A stretch of DNA of 64,000 bases from Escallonia rubra (taxonomy: Eukaryota; Streptophyta; Magnoliopsida; Escalloniales; Escalloniaceae): the NCBI GenBank assembly GCA_033065855.1, contig JAVXUO010000482.1, positions 62,001 to 126,000 of the forward strand, read 5' to 3'. Each line of letters starts with the position of its first letter. The first letter of the stretch is position 1. Positions 1 through 11,294 of this stretch are shown one piece after another. The position numbers were made by a program, and so were the translations under genes. The notes under the pieces were generated by a model. It saw only the letters and a program-made list of their open reading frames with translations. It made no database searches and was not told where the DNA came from.

Positions 1-300
1 CGTGCATCGTCATCACGAAAAACATCATCATCGTCGCAAGCACCACCACCAGCACAAGCGCCAGCGCCACGGCCAGCACAAACACCAGTCCAAGCACCAA
101 CACAACCATTCGTTCCTGGACGAATGAGTACAGGCTGTATGATAGATACCCAAGCCAATTGGGAGTTCAATCAAAACATTCCAGATTTTACATACACGCC
201 TGATGAAGACCCCCGCATTATAGTCAAGGACGCAGCTCGGTTGGCGAAGCTACTACTCCGTGGCCTAATCTCAACCCTACCTCCAGTCATGATGAAGAAG
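1..300 (+). other. Upstream open frame, Pro/Ala-rich then acidic, possibly the transposase N-terminus
   Basis: Frame 1 is open from the first base. It encodes a Ser/Pro/Ala/Gln-rich stretch to about 120, then a segment containing FTYTPDEDPR and further residues. The transposase frame (frame 0) takes over somewhere between 207 and 350. A single frameshift or an intron would join them. N-termini rich in Pro/Gln are common in hAT transposases, but nothing in this segment is diagnostic. Confidence 0.35.
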
Positions 301-2246
301 GGCCGAGCAATGCCTCCGGTAACGTTCCAGACGTCCAAAGGGGGAAAAAGAAAGCCGAGTGTTGGAATCATTTCGACGAAGTTACGGTGGACGGCATCCG
401 AAAAGCTCGATGTAAGTACTGTCTTAAATTATTTTCGGCTGGTAGTGGTAATGGACATCTTAACAGGCATTACCCTCAGTGTGCACCTCGACAAGGCCAC
501 GTCGAACCTACCCAGACCCAGTTATCTTTTGACGGTAGGTTATTTGTCTATAATCAGCGAGAGCAAAGAGACGGTCTCGCTGAATTTGTTATTCACGATG
601 AACAACCCTTTTCTTTTGCCGATAATCCAAGGCACTCTAGATATATGAACTCCTACGTTCAACCTTTGTACAAAAAGGTTCATAGAAACACAACGAGGTC
701 CGATGCACTCCGTCAGTACAAGGCTGCCAAAGCACGCCTTATCGATTATTTCGATAAATTTGACGGTAAAGTTAGTCTTACTTCTGATATTTGGCAATCT
801 CCTTATACTTTTGTTAGTTATTCTTGTGTGACCGCTCATTAGATTGATGCAGATTGGGTTATGCACAAGAGAATCATCGCTTTCGAGCACTTCCCTTATC
901 CGCACGATGGAATGAATATTGCTACTCTTATATTACAAGCATGCACAACATTTAAAATTCTTAATAAGATTATGAGTGTTAGTTTTGATAATGCTTCTAA
1001 CAATAAAGTTGCTGTTGCGGCTTTAAATGAGACGCTTCAACCTGTACTTCAGGGTGAATTATTTCATACACGCTGTGTTTGCCACATTATTAATTTAATT
1101 GTTCAAGATGGTTTAGCTGCTGCAGGAGATATTCTTCAGAAAATGAGGGGTATGACAGCGTATGTCAATAGCTCGAGTCCGAGAACACAACAATTTAAAG
1201 CGTTGTGTGTTCAATATAATATGCCTCGCAAGAGAGCAGTTACAGATGTGGTCCACAGGTGGAACTCTACGTACCACATGCTTTTACACATTCTGGCATA
1301 CCGAGAAGTCTATACGCATTTTCTACTAACCCAGTTCCCATCCGGCTTGCCAACTCAAGAGGAATGGCAGATGGCCATATACCTAGCTGAATTTTTGGAG
1401 GTATTCTACACGTCTACCAATTTATTGTCTGGTACGTACTATCCTACCTCTCCTCTCGCTTTAATAGAAATTCTGAAGATGGCTACAATGCTAACAAAAT
1501 AGAGATATATAGGACCATTTAAGGATATAGTAAAAGTGATGGATGCAAAGTTCAATAAATATTGGAAGAAACTGCCTGCTATTTTTACTGTTGCTACTTG
1601 TTTAGATCCTAGGTTAAAGTTGCATGGCGTGAACGCCTCGATACAGGAGATATCGAAATTAATGTGCTACAAAGCAGATGACACAACCGCACTCACAGCG
1701 AAAGTGAGCGGGAGGTTTGAGGACTTGTTCAACCTCTATCGTAATTCTGCTGACATGCGCGGCCGAGCTACATCATCATCAACTGCTGAGAGGTATTATG
1801 CGCCATACCTTCAAGGCTTTGAACATCTAGTAGCAAGACAACTACCAGGTGAAGGTACTTCTAATTCGGGAGGTTCGTATAATTTTTCCTCTTTTAATGA
1901 GATTGGTGTATATGCAAATACTGATCATTATTCTGATTTATCAAGGCAAGAACATGTTAATTTTAATTTGTTAATTTTTTGGAAACAAAATCAAAACATG
2001 TATAAAACTTTATCCCAAATTGCACGGGATGTACTGCCAGTGCAAGCCTCCACGGTTGCTTCAGAGTTGGCATTTTCAGCAAGCGGGAGGGTTTTGGATG
2101 ACAGGAGGAGTCGTCTTAACCCCGAGTCGCTCGAGCTATGTGTATGTTGGAAGGATTATCTTGATGCAAAATACCGCGAGCAAGATAAACCGATTGATGA
2201 TAGGAAGAGCAGTGACTCGGATATTGAAGCACTTCCAGATGATTAG
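207..2246 (+). pseudogene. hAT transposase (BED finger, RNase H-like core, hAT dimerisation domain), two in-frame stops
   Basis: One frame runs from about 207 to a TAG at 2244-2246. It is interrupted only by TAG at 840-842 and TAG at 1500-1502, with no frameshift after the zinc finger. A BED finger is visible at about 357-482 (ECWNHF, then CKYC at 411-422, GHLNRH and a final C at 480). The RNase H-like core follows, with TSDIWQS before the first stop and SFDNASNNK, HTRCVCHIINL and RWNSTYHMLL after it. A DUF4413-like part starts near 1536 (FNKYWKKLP, TCLDPRLKL). The C-terminal dimerisation domain is at about 1944-2180 (VASELAFSASGRVLDDRRS), followed by an acidic tail. Such proteins cut and paste the element in the nucleus. 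I did not settle the start codon: stops in this frame at 201-206 block further extension, and frame 1 is open upstream. Confidence 0.88.
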
Positions 2247-2550
2247 GTAATTTGTTTTTATTTTCCTCTTTTCATCCTTTTGGTTGACGCTGCAGATTTC
2301 TTGATCTTTGATTTCTGATATTTTGGATAGACATCTTTATTATTTTGTTTGTTAGAGTTTTACGAATAATTTTTTTTCATATATATAAAATAAATTTTTA
2401 CAAGCAAAAAATATATATTTTCGTATATATAAAAATATAGGTATTTTCGCGTTTTTGTTTACAAGCAGCCGGTCCAAGCCCGGATAAAAGGAGGAGGGCC
2501 TATGCACATTTATTATTTTTCTATGTAAATTGTTATGTGTTAAAATTGAA

Positions 2551-2757
2551 TAACATGATTAAAAAAAAAGGGCCTGGGCCCGGCCCAAGCCCGGCCCTAA
2601 ATATTGGGCTTAGGGCCTGGGCCTGGACCAGGCCTAGGATTCACTGCGCCAGGCCCGGCCTGGCCCGGCCCGTTTTCCCCCTCCCTCGGCCCGGCCCCGG
2701 CCCGGCCCGTTTGCAGGCCCGATGGGCTTGGGCTGGGCCGGCCCAAGCCCGGCCCTT
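2551..2757. repeat. GGCCC-rich subterminal repeat block of the hAT element
   Basis: A very GC-rich run of overlapping GGCCC/GGGCC words in both orientations (GGGCCTGGGCC, GCCCGGCCCG, GGGCTTGGGCTGGGCC), set in AT-rich flanks. It lies directly inside the proposed right end of the hAT element. Short repeats near the ends of hAT elements serve as transposase-binding sites; that role here is inferred. Reading frames across it are products of base composition. Confidence 0.7.
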
Positions 2758-2768
2758 TGACATCACTT

Positions 2769-3335
2769 AAGACTCTTAAGTATACATATGCATTTTTCAT
2801 AGGCGCAAAGTCCAATGCTTTTAAAAAATGTGGCATTTGTCTATTAAGTAAGACTATGTGGGTAAAATATAAATGTATATTTTTTATGGGGCAAAAAGTT
2901 AGATGCTCTAAAAAGGGAGATGTCACCATTGTCTGTTCAGTCTCTTTTCCCTGATCGGACAACAACTATCGTCTCGTTGAGCCGTTGGCGCACCACTGAA
3001 GCCGTGCATTGGTGGGGATCATCATAGTCGGTGGTGGCAGAGATGCAGGCGAGGACAGATGGGTCCCAGATGATGACTGGCGGTTGGATCTGGATTAGAG
3101 GCAGTGCCGGTTACATGGGGGTTTGGCCCGAGATTCGATTACCGGCGGTTGTGTTAGATTTGATCTGAGCGAATCAGCAACGGCCAGCCGTCGATCCGTG
3201 ACAGCGAACTCTGGTAGGGTTGGAAGTGGTGTGAGATCCATCTACGGTGGCCATCGATGGTGGCGAACAGTAGCAGCGCTCCTCCCCGGCGGTGCTGGTC
3301 CTACTACCCGCTCTAAACTTTTTTTAAATCAGTTA
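2769..3335. other. Unassigned stretch between the hAT end and the gypsy element
   Basis: I see no gene. Bases 2790-2840 and 2867-2915 form an imperfect direct repeat (both contain TTTTTCATAGG- or TTTTTTATGGGGC-like sequence followed by GATGCT/AATGCTTTT). From about 3000 the sequence is GC-rich with short open frames that lack recognisable domains. Confidence 0.5.
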
Positions 3336-3739
3336 TTGTTGGTGCTGCTATGGCAGCTTCGCGACGGTTGTGCTGCCGTGGTTGTGGTGGCTACGTGACA
3401 GTTGATGTTGCACCTTGGCAGAATGGCTGTGATGGCACTGGGTTTGCTGTGGCATCACCGTCAGTAGCAATGATCTCAGAGGCGACGCATGCCTGGAGGC
3501 GCTGAGGCAAAAGGATGAATCTCTGCAACAATTTTGCGATATAATTAATTGGGAAGAGTTGATGGATGGGACGACCTTCACAATTGAAGAAGAATATGAC
3601 GAAGAAACTAGGTTTATGTTCCGACCCAGTGCCTATATATCCTACCTAACCATCCGGCCAAGTACTAGACCTTGCCCTAGCCAACATCATCCGACCCGTT
3701 GTTCTATTAAGATCCTCTTGATGATGAGGTTCTTAGATA

Positions 3740-4500
3740 GCTAAAGAAGACCTAAGCCAACATTTCATATGGGGATTACTATTAGCCTCATACTCCTACA
3801 GTTCGGCTCTTATCAAACTTCTCAGTAAAGCCCAGATACCAATCCAAACCCATCTCGAAGACCTATCTCAAGTGCTAGGGGCTATACATCATGGGAATGT
3901 TCTCATATTTTTCTAGTCTAGCCTGCCTAAATTAAGACCGAGCCACAATGACCCGCTTTTTATCACCATGCGAGCGCTTGATAAAAAGATTTCACTAATC
4001 CTTATAGACAACAGTTCTGCTCTAAATGTCTGTCCACCTACTCACTGTTCATGCTGTCAGCAAAGACCCGTCAGAATTCACAACTAAGCCGTCCGAGTAT
4101 ACGATAACACCAAAAGGGAGGTAATTAGTACAATGAAGCTTCTGATTATTGAGGGTACTGCTAGCTTTGATGTTGAGTTTCAGGTGTTAGATATTCTTGG
4201 CCACATTCAGTCTTTTGTTGGGACGACCTTGGATACACTCGGTGGGTGCAATTCCCTCTACATTGCACCAAAAGTTGAAATTTGTGTTTAATGATGCCGT
4301 TTTTACTATAATGGGAGAATTACAGTTACCGCAGACCGGACAGGTAGAGAAGGATAGTATTCATATACCGCATTATTCTTTCGATATTCTGCTAAGTGGA
4401 TTTAGGATAAATCATCCAGTTCAGTTGGGGAAATTTGTCACGACAAAAACTTCCTCACCTTTGCCCCCTATAGCTATACAACATAGTTTCCCATGATGAG
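3740..4500 (+). pseudogene. Gypsy aspartic protease region
   Basis: Translation with frame changes gives KKT.ANISYG, then LIDNSSALNVC near 4003-4035. Plant gypsy protease normally has LIDNGSALNVCP, so the catalytic D-N/S-G loop has Gly changed to Ser. Downstream, YDNTKREV, FDVEFQVLDI, LLLGRPWIHSVGAIPS and KLKFVFND follow the usual order, with a frameshift near 4195. In intact elements the enzyme cleaves the Gag-Pol polyprotein. It is certainly dead here. Confidence 0.75.
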
Positions 4501-5414
4501 GAAACTTTACTACTTTCCTAGAATAACATGAGATACAAGCAAACCAGAAGGAGAGTAAGGAAGCTATCCGGAAGCTTGCCTAGGCTAAGAAGGATAAGGA
4601 AGATGAGAAGCGCATGAGCACGACCAAGATTTATACTACGAATGGACGTATCATCAAAGAAGGAGAAAGTGAGCCCTTCTATGAATTTTTGGAGCCAGTT
4701 TATAGTGTCGAGACTGGGAAGTAGATTAATCGATGGGAGATATTCTATAATTGTGAGTGGGTCAAGGATGAAGAACTGCCAGTATAGACCAAGTCGGATA
4801 CCAAAGTAGTCTAAGATTGGATGGATTCAATGGATTCAGAAGCAATGAGTGCATGATTCACATATATGTTTATCTTAGTACTTATCTGTGAAGTGGACGA
4901 CCAGATCACAAACCTAGCATGCCTAATCACTCTAGCACAGGGCGACACACATAATTTGATGATTGAGTACGGACCGCTGACTGTAAAAGAGGTTTCCGAA
5001 GGAAGTCCTGCTGCCAAAGATGTTTCGGAATCGGAAGACTTGGATGCCTATGTTACCTTAGCCAAATTAAATCTATTCACATATTACGTGTTTTCAGACT
5101 ACATGATTAATAATATAATGCTTGATTTTTTATTATCCCTTGGTTGCTGATATAGGCTATGATGAAGTAATCAACTCGGTTAATAATAAGTCACACTTAA
5201 CAGACTTAAAAGAGAAAAAATATGTTAAAGAGATGTTGAAAGAAATGAAAAATTGGGAATCTAGTCTTGTCAAACGAGTGGCCGAGGAAACAGTCAAAGT
5301 GAACATAGGCTCCCCCGAAAGTATAAAAGAAATTAAAATAAGGGCTAGTCTAGATGAGAGAGAAATAAAAGAATTGATTGCATTCCCTAGGGAATTCATC
5401 GATGTATTAGTGAC

Positions 5415-6690
5415 ATGCTCGATATAGACCCATCCATTGTGGAACACCACCTATCTATCTTACCCAAAGCCAAACCAGTCAAGCAAAAACTCCATAAGTT
5501 AAGATTAGAGTGTTCCTTCAAGGTTGAAGAGGAGGTGATGAAGTTACTTCACACTGGGTTCATCCGAGTGATCGAGTACCCTACATGGCTAGCCAATATC
5601 GTACCCGTCCCCAAGCCTTCCCGTCAATTCAGGATGTCTGTTGACTACCGAGACCTAAATTGAGCCTCTTGCAAAGATGATTTCCCATCGCCCATTATAG
5701 ACATGATCACATACAAGATGACCAAGCATGAGTTGGTGTCCTTTGTGGATTGTTTCGCGGGGTATAACTAGATAAAAATGGCTCTTAAGGACTACGAGAA
5801 GACCGCCTTCACTACCCCCTGGGGTACTTTCTGTTACATAGTGATACCCTTTGGCTTGAAGAATGCCGGGGCTACATACAAACGAGCTGCTACCACTTTG
5901 TTGCATGACATGATCCATAAGGAGGCAAAAGTGTATGTGGATAATATGATCATTAAATCAAGGAAGAGGGGTGATCATTGTATAGTGTTGAGAAAATACT
6001 TTGAAAGGTTAAGGCAATACAAGGTGAGATTGAATCCTCAAAAGTGTGTTTTTGGAGTCACAGTCGGGAAGTTGCTAGATTTTATGGTAAGCAAACGAGG
6101 GATAGAGGTGGACCTAGCCAAAATTAAAGCCATAATTGAGATGCCACAGTCCAAAACCGAGAAGGAGATTTGAGGATTCTTCGGTAAAACTCAATACAGT
6201 AATCGATTTATATCCCAGTTAACCATGATTTGTGAACCTTTATTCAAACTGTTGAGGAAGGATTCAAGCAAAGAATGGAACCCCATATGCTAGGAAGCCT
6301 TTGAAAAAATCAAGTAGTACGTTAGCAGTCCCCTAGTCCTAAGCACGCCTATACCCAGTAACCCTCTGGTACTATACCTAACCATGACCAATACCGCAGC
6401 AAGAGCCATGTTAGCCCAGCACTTGGAGAATTCATTGGTTGAAAGGGCCATATACTGTGGGAATAAGAAGTTGACCTAATGAGAAGGGAACTATTTAGCT
6501 TTGGAGAAAACATACGTAGCTTTGGTTTGGGTAACACAAAGGTTGAGACATTACGTCCTGCCGTACCCTATCCGATTGTTGGCCAGAATGGACGCCATGA
6601 AGTACCTATTTAAGAATCTTATCCTGTCTAACCATACAGTCAAGTCAAGTGGCTTTTGTTACTATTAGAATTTGACAGTATTTACATCAC
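5415..6690 (+). pseudogene. Gypsy reverse transcriptase and first RNase H
   Basis: The frame opens with LDIDPSIVEHHLSI and continues through HTGFIRVIEYPTWLANIV and FRMSVDYRDLN to a TGA at 5661. After TAG at 5769 come FTTPWGTFCYIV, PFGLKNAGATY and the catalytic site at 5934-5945, which reads YVDN instead of YVDD. The connection domain follows (LRQYKVRLNPQKCVFGV). The Ty3-type RNase H is recognisable from LVLYLTMTNTAARAMLAQ to LALEKTYVALVW and QRLRHYVLPY, again with stops. In live elements the protein copies RNA to DNA and removes the RNA. Loss of the second Asp would abolish polymerisation even without the stops. Confidence 0.85.
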
Positions 6691-6814
6691 CCAAAAGTCA
6701 ATCAAAGGAAAAGCCGTGACTGACCTGCTAGCCGATTGCTGGACAAATGATACCAGTCGATGGGAGGCGAGGTTCCTAAATGAGGGATTTTGTACTATGG
6801 AAACAGAGATGAGG

Positions 6815-7245
6815 GCAGCTGTATTTTGACGGAGCAGCGAACAACAAAGGTTTTGGCGTAGGTATATTGTTGATCTTACCAGATAGAGCCCATTCGCCCA
6901 AAGTTATCAAGCTGACTTTCGACGGTACCAAAACACCACCTAGTATGAAGCTCATATTATTGGTTTAGAGATGACCCTTAACCTTGGAGTTCGGGATATC
7001 ACAATGTATGAAGATGCAACTGATCATATACCAAATCCAGGGTATGTGGAGAATTAGAGATGAACGTCAACAAGCATATCATTCCCACTTGGAGAAGATC
7101 ATAGACCAGTTTGAAGATGAGGGATTCCATGACCTCCCCAGAGCCAAGAACAACTTTGCCGATGCCCTTGCCGCTCTTGCCTCAATAATTGGCATACTCA
7201 AAGGACATGAGGTAGAACTGTTTGTCATACAGAAGGGACACTGAC
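6815..7245 (+). pseudogene. Second (archaeal-type-position) RNase H of the Tat lineage
   Basis: LYFDGAANNKGFGVGILL near 6830 matches the start of the extra RNase H that Tat elements carry between the Ty3-type RNase H and integrase. YQIQGMWRIRDE and FHDLPRAKNNFADALAALAS at 7040-7190 follow as expected. The middle is frameshifted and the NNEAEYEAL-type segment is scrambled. Its presence is the main argument for calling this element Tat-type rather than Athila or a chromovirus. Confidence 0.75.
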
Positions 7246-7259
7246 CAACCTACTGCTTT

Positions 7260-8395
7260 ATGATAGCACCCGTAGAAGAAGATGGAGTAACTGAGCCTTG
7301 GTATACTGATATACAGAATCTCTTCCGGGAAGAAAAATATCCAGAAGGGTGTTCCGTGAAGGACATAGTAGCTTTGAGAAGATGGGCATCATAATTCATC
7401 ATACATGATCGGATATTATTGGAGTTATGGAACGAGACATTGTCGAGTATGCAAGAAGATTTCATAAATATGAGGTGTATGCCAATTTACAACGTCTTCC
7501 TCTCCGAGAATTATATAACATGACCTCCCCGTGGTCGTTCTCAGTTTGGGGAATAGATGTGATATGGAAGATCAGTCCCATGGCCTCTAACAGACACAAA
7601 TTTATACTGGTAGCCATAGATTACTTCACGAAATAGGTGTAACCTGCCTCGTATACCGTTGTCAACACCAGGAAGGTGGCTTAGTTTATTCGGATGAACA
7701 TCATTTGCATATATGGAGTACCCCGAGAGTTGATTTCAGACAATGGGTTACATTTTGAAGGAAAAGTCACAGACTTAGCCGAAGAATATGATATCACCCG
7801 ATACTATTCGTCACCATACCCACCATAAGCCAATGGGGTTATCGAGGCCGCCAATAAGAACATTAAGAGTATGTTGAGTAAAATGATGGATTCGTGTAGG
7901 AATTGGCCAGATAAGCTTCCTTACACACTCTGGGGCTATTAAACATCGGTGAAGACGTCGATAGGGATACCCTATATTCATTACGGTACGACATGAAGGT
8001 CTTGCTCTCGGTAGAATTAGAAGTCAACTCCCTCAGAGTGCTATTGGAGAATCAGATAGCCGAAGAAGACAGGGTGAGACACAGTTCGAAGAATTGCCCT
8101 TACAGACGAAATAAGGTTGAAGGAGCTATATCATATTTAAGGCTACCAGAAGTGGATTGCCCGAGCATTCAACAAGCGAGTGAAGGGACGCAAGTTCAAA
8201 GAAGGAGATCTGGTGTTAAAGGAGAACATTGGACAAATTTGAAAACCGCGAGAAAAATTTGAACCCAACTTTCCAGTCCCTATATGATCAAGCAAATCAT
8301 GGCTAGGGTACATCACTGTTAGTCGACTTAGACGGAATTGAATTGTCACCCTTAGTCAATCTAGATTTATTAAAGAGATATTAAGCTTGAGCGAA
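7260..8395 (+). pseudogene. Gypsy integrase
   Basis: The zinc-binding N-terminal part is badly degraded, but YARRFHKYEVYANL appears at 7445-7490. The catalytic core follows with PWSFSVWGIDVI, FILVAIDYFTK (first Asp region), VPRELISDNGLHFEG (second Asp) and ANGVIEAANKNIKSM (Glu region). FNKRVKGRKFKEGDLVL near 8165-8215 is the usual post-core segment. Several TAG/TAA stops and frameshifts interrupt it. Intact integrase inserts the cDNA into chromosomes. Confidence 0.8.
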
Positions 8396-8862
8396 TTGTG
8401 TAATTGAGCTACGAATGACCTGATCCTCCTTAAGAACATTTTTCAGCACACACAAATTGATGTCACACATAAATTGAGGTACAAAGGCAGCCCGTAAAGT
8501 TACCTCAGGTGTGGTCAAATTTTAATAAAATTCTTTTATTCCATGCCCGATAGAATAAAAAACCTGTAAAGGGTGGCTTAGGCAAAAGTTAGGACAAGAA
8601 AAAAATGAAAATAAAAATGCTCTGAGAAGATCTACCAGACTCTGACATATCCAGGCCTAATCCGGTAGCTGCACGAGCTTCCCCTTTGCTTGCTCAGATT
8701 GTATCTCACAAGCACTTGGGAAGTCCCAACTCAACTTTGTCCTCAGTTTTCTCTCCAAAGCTAATACCTTTTCTCGAACGCCGGTCCCAAGCCAACAGAT
8801 GTATGCATTAAGCAACAAGGGAGCTACTAGCTCAATACCAATGATGAAGGGTGAAACAAAAA
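8396..8862. other. Post-integrase stretch, no gene seen
   Basis: AT-rich sequence following the integrase. It contains short remnants only and ends at an A-rich tract where the solo LTR begins. Confidence 0.5.
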
Positions 8863-10109
8863 AGATAACCCTACAGGGGGGGGTGAATAGGGTTTTAAGA
8901 CTACTTTAAAAATTAACAAACAAAAAACCTCAATCTCAATAACTTAAATAAGCAAACAACCAATCTCAACACAAATGTAAAACGATAATGTAAAAAGAAA
9001 AGGGTTTAGAGATACTTGACAAGGAGATTTAAATGGTTCGGCTTGATATACCCTCAAGCCTACGTCCACCCCTTCAAGGAAGTCCATTGAAAGGCCATAG
9101 AATCCACTAGTATGATCTTCCTTACGGGTCAAGATCGAACCTCTTACAATCCCTGATGCTATGCCCACATCAAGAACAAGCTTTGACAAACCCAAAGCTC
9201 CAAAGCTTGACAACCCCAAGCTTTGATACAAGAACCTTTAGATGAAGAATTGTGTACAAGATTTCACTCTCAATAAGTAGATGAGTACAAGTTTAAGCAC
9301 TAGAACAAGAGAGATGAGTGTATGATGACTTATGAAAGTGTATATCTCTCAAATGTAAGCTCATAATAAATGCTCTCTTGAAATGGATGAGAAATCAATG
9401 AAAAACAAGAGAGATTGATCAATTGCTTTGATCTTTGAGAATATGAAAGATAAGAGAGCTTTGAATGCAATTGATGAATCAAAACAATGCCCAAAATGAG
9501 TATTTATAGAGGTGGGAATAAATATGACCGTTTGGAGTAAGTGGAGCATTAAATGCGCCAAAACGGTAAATGCAGTCGACTGCAATGTCCCATTGCTGTC
9601 GACTGTATTCCCAAAGTAGCCATTGGAAATTCAAATTTCCAACTTGCAGTCGACTATAATCCAATGCAGTCGACTGTAATAGGCTACTAGAAGTATTGCA
9701 GTCGACTGCATTCCAATCCAGTCGACTGTAATACCTCACTGCCCAAATTACAGTCGACTGCATTCCAGAAAATGCAGTTTCCTAGTTTTTAAAGAATGAA
9801 AAACTTTTATGCATGCAAGGGAAACCTATGGGCAAGTTCTAGGTATACAGTCATCGTAACGATCATCTCTCTACGTCTAGTTTACAAAGAAGGAAATAAA
9901 GCGTTACAAAATTCAATCGACAAATTTCTTCTTTGATACGTTCCGTTGAGAGTCTTTGAACAATTTGCTTGTCTAATTGTCCATTTGCATGAGTATAAGA
10001 TTGTACCTATTTCTTCATCAACTCAATGCATGTTAGACAACATAAACATCAATGTTAGTTATCATCAAAACCAAATATAATCCTAGGTTAAATAACTGTA
10101 GGGTTAACA
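8863..10109 (-). mobile_element. Solo LTR with inverted ends, copia-like layout
   Basis: The left edge reads AGATAACCCTACAG and the right edge CTGTAGGGTTAACA, inverted copies of about 14 bp with two mismatches. The run of G followed by GTGAATAG just inside the left edge, the 'GGTTCGG...CCTACGTCCA' block and the right-hand ATCATCAAAACC sequence have the same order as in the LTR at 51490-52773, so the orientation is taken as minus. No internal coding region or second LTR adjoins it. Flanking 5-bp repeats are not clear (AAAAA left, AATGG right). The insertion separates Tat integrase from its 3' antisense genes. Confidence 0.65.
9570..9772. repeat. Array of seven GCAGTCGACTGCA-type palindromes
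   Basis: Seven copies of the core GTCGACT lie near 9576, 9599, 9648, 9669, 9703, 9721 and 9752. Most extend to CAGTCGACTGYA and are followed alternately by ATTCC or AAT. Spacing is irregular (about 18-49 bp). The array is inside the solo LTR. Similar cores recur at 51100-51350, 52090-52510 and 55010-55330. Confidence 0.85.
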
Positions 10110-10350
10110 AATGGTTTATATTCAATTGAACTGTGAGTATAAGGAGGAGAGCCCTAACCTTGCAAAACAACCTCGATTATGGAAGGACTAAGGGCTTGCT
10201 CTCATACAAACTCCCTATAGACTTTCAGAATCACCTTTTCATAATCAAACTGCCTCAGGATTCGGCAGACAAAATAGAAAAACGTGTAATGCATTCCTAG
10301 GAGATAAACGCAGGGATATTCAGCGGTTCTCAGAACTGGCCCGTGACCCT
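10110..10350. other. Downstream part of the antisense DUF7745-like region
   Basis: No intact frame. The minus-strand translation beyond the stop at 10351 has several stops within 250 bp. Confidence 0.4.
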
Positions 10351-11214
10351 CTACCATTTACAGTACCAACGGATATCCTTAGACTTTGGCATACAGAAGA
10401 AGCGAGTCCATTCGTCTATGTCAGAACAACCTTCGAAGAGTAAAGGCCGAGAGTAGAACACATTGGGGCTATACCCCAGTGTAGCAGTTTTGGCTATCAA
10501 ACGCATATGGTCAAGCAGCCACATGTACAAAAGCAAAGAACTTCCTCCTAATGGAACGCTATGATCTTTATGAACATCAGTGATACCAAGTAAAGTCTCC
10601 GATACTACTAAAATGAATAGGGTTTTACCTCGGGTGGACACTTGAACCAGGACGTCCGCTAGCCTCCCATCAGCAATCTCAAGGCCAAAAAATGTGAGAT
10701 ATTTGGCTACTAAGCATAGGGTTAGAGCAGCCACCCGACCATTTACATACTATTGATCAATACCAGTCGGCTTGGCAGAAAAATATATAATAAGGGGAGA
10801 AAGTAAAATACTATCACCTCGAATGAAGGACCTGGCGCACTCCTTTGGGACCTTCAATAGAGTTTTAAGGGACTTGACATAACCATCTTGAATGGTCAGA
10901 ACAACAATTGGAAGATTGGCTGGGATATCTACTAGGATATGGAATTCTTCAAAAGTAGGGCAGAGTTCGGTCATAACAAAGCAGAAAACATGATGATCAA
11001 CATCCCAGAATTTGCTAGCAGCACGTAGAATGTCTTCATGAACCATCACGCTCCTCAAGCTTATCACAAAATTCAGTTTGAATCTCCCGTCCATATGGAT
11101 CAATTCAATCTTGTTGAAGGAGTTCACGAATGCTTGGGATTGGAGCTTGAAGATCGAGGGATCATCTTCGAAAGCCATTGAGAGTTTGAAAAGTGAAGAA
11201 GGGATGAATTTCAT
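10351..11214 (-). pseudogene. DUF7745-like protein, antisense gene of the Tat element, one in-frame stop
   Basis: A minus-strand frame begins at ATG 11214 (MKFIPSSLF). It runs to TAG at 10351-10353, interrupted only by TAG at 10750-10752. Residues resembling plant DUF7745 proteins are DILRAASKFWDVDHHVF, TELCPTFEEFHIL, then VAALTLCLVAKYL, ETLLGI, GGSSLLLYMWLLDHM and DEWTRFF. The biochemical function of this family is unknown; copies are common beside plant retroelements. Upstream on the same strand is a TATA-like ACAATATATTTAG (about 11231-11243) and then a GGCCGGTT repeat block. I infer it is one of the antisense genes that Tat-type elements carry between integrase and the 3' LTR. Confidence 0.65.
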
Positions 11215-11294
11215 TCTCAAAGGACGAGTCCTAAATATATTGTATAGAGTTAGGAGTCAAAAAATTTTAAAAAATTCATAAAATCTTATCGAAA

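Larger units (their letters stand above)
1..2768 (+). mobile_element. hAT (Ac/Tam3-like) DNA transposon, right part
   Basis: The segment holds an hAT transposase reading frame followed by a GGCCC-rich subterminal block and a candidate right end near 2757-2769 (CCCTTTGACATCACTTA, which reads on the other strand as an hAT-like AGTGATGTCAAAGGG end). The left end and one target-site copy lie outside the window, so the 8-bp duplication cannot be tested. The right boundary is certain only to within a few bases. Coding potential is nearly continuous, which suggests a fairly recent loss of activity. Assignment to hAT is strong from the protein; the exact right end is inferred. Confidence 0.8.
3336..8862 (+). 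mobile_element. Ty3/gypsy Tat-type retrotransposon, internal region, copy 1 (decayed)
   Basis: Recognisable pieces occur in canonical order on the plus strand: gag remnant, protease, reverse transcriptase, RNase H, a second RNase H and integrase. Two consecutive RNase H domains are the hallmark of the plant Tat lineage (Ogre, Grande, Retand). Every part carries stops and frameshifts. The 3' continuation is proposed at 10110-12530, 16132-17855 and 24206-28403, separated by later insertions. A second partial copy lies at 28407-30830, and the two align over 3340-3590 with 29715-29945 and over 4466-5290 with 29975-30825. Confidence 0.8.

Noticed and set aside
2537-2965. Overlapping ORFs on both strands with Gly/Pro/Ala/Arg repeats
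   Set aside because: Open on both strands only because GGCCC words contain no stop codon.
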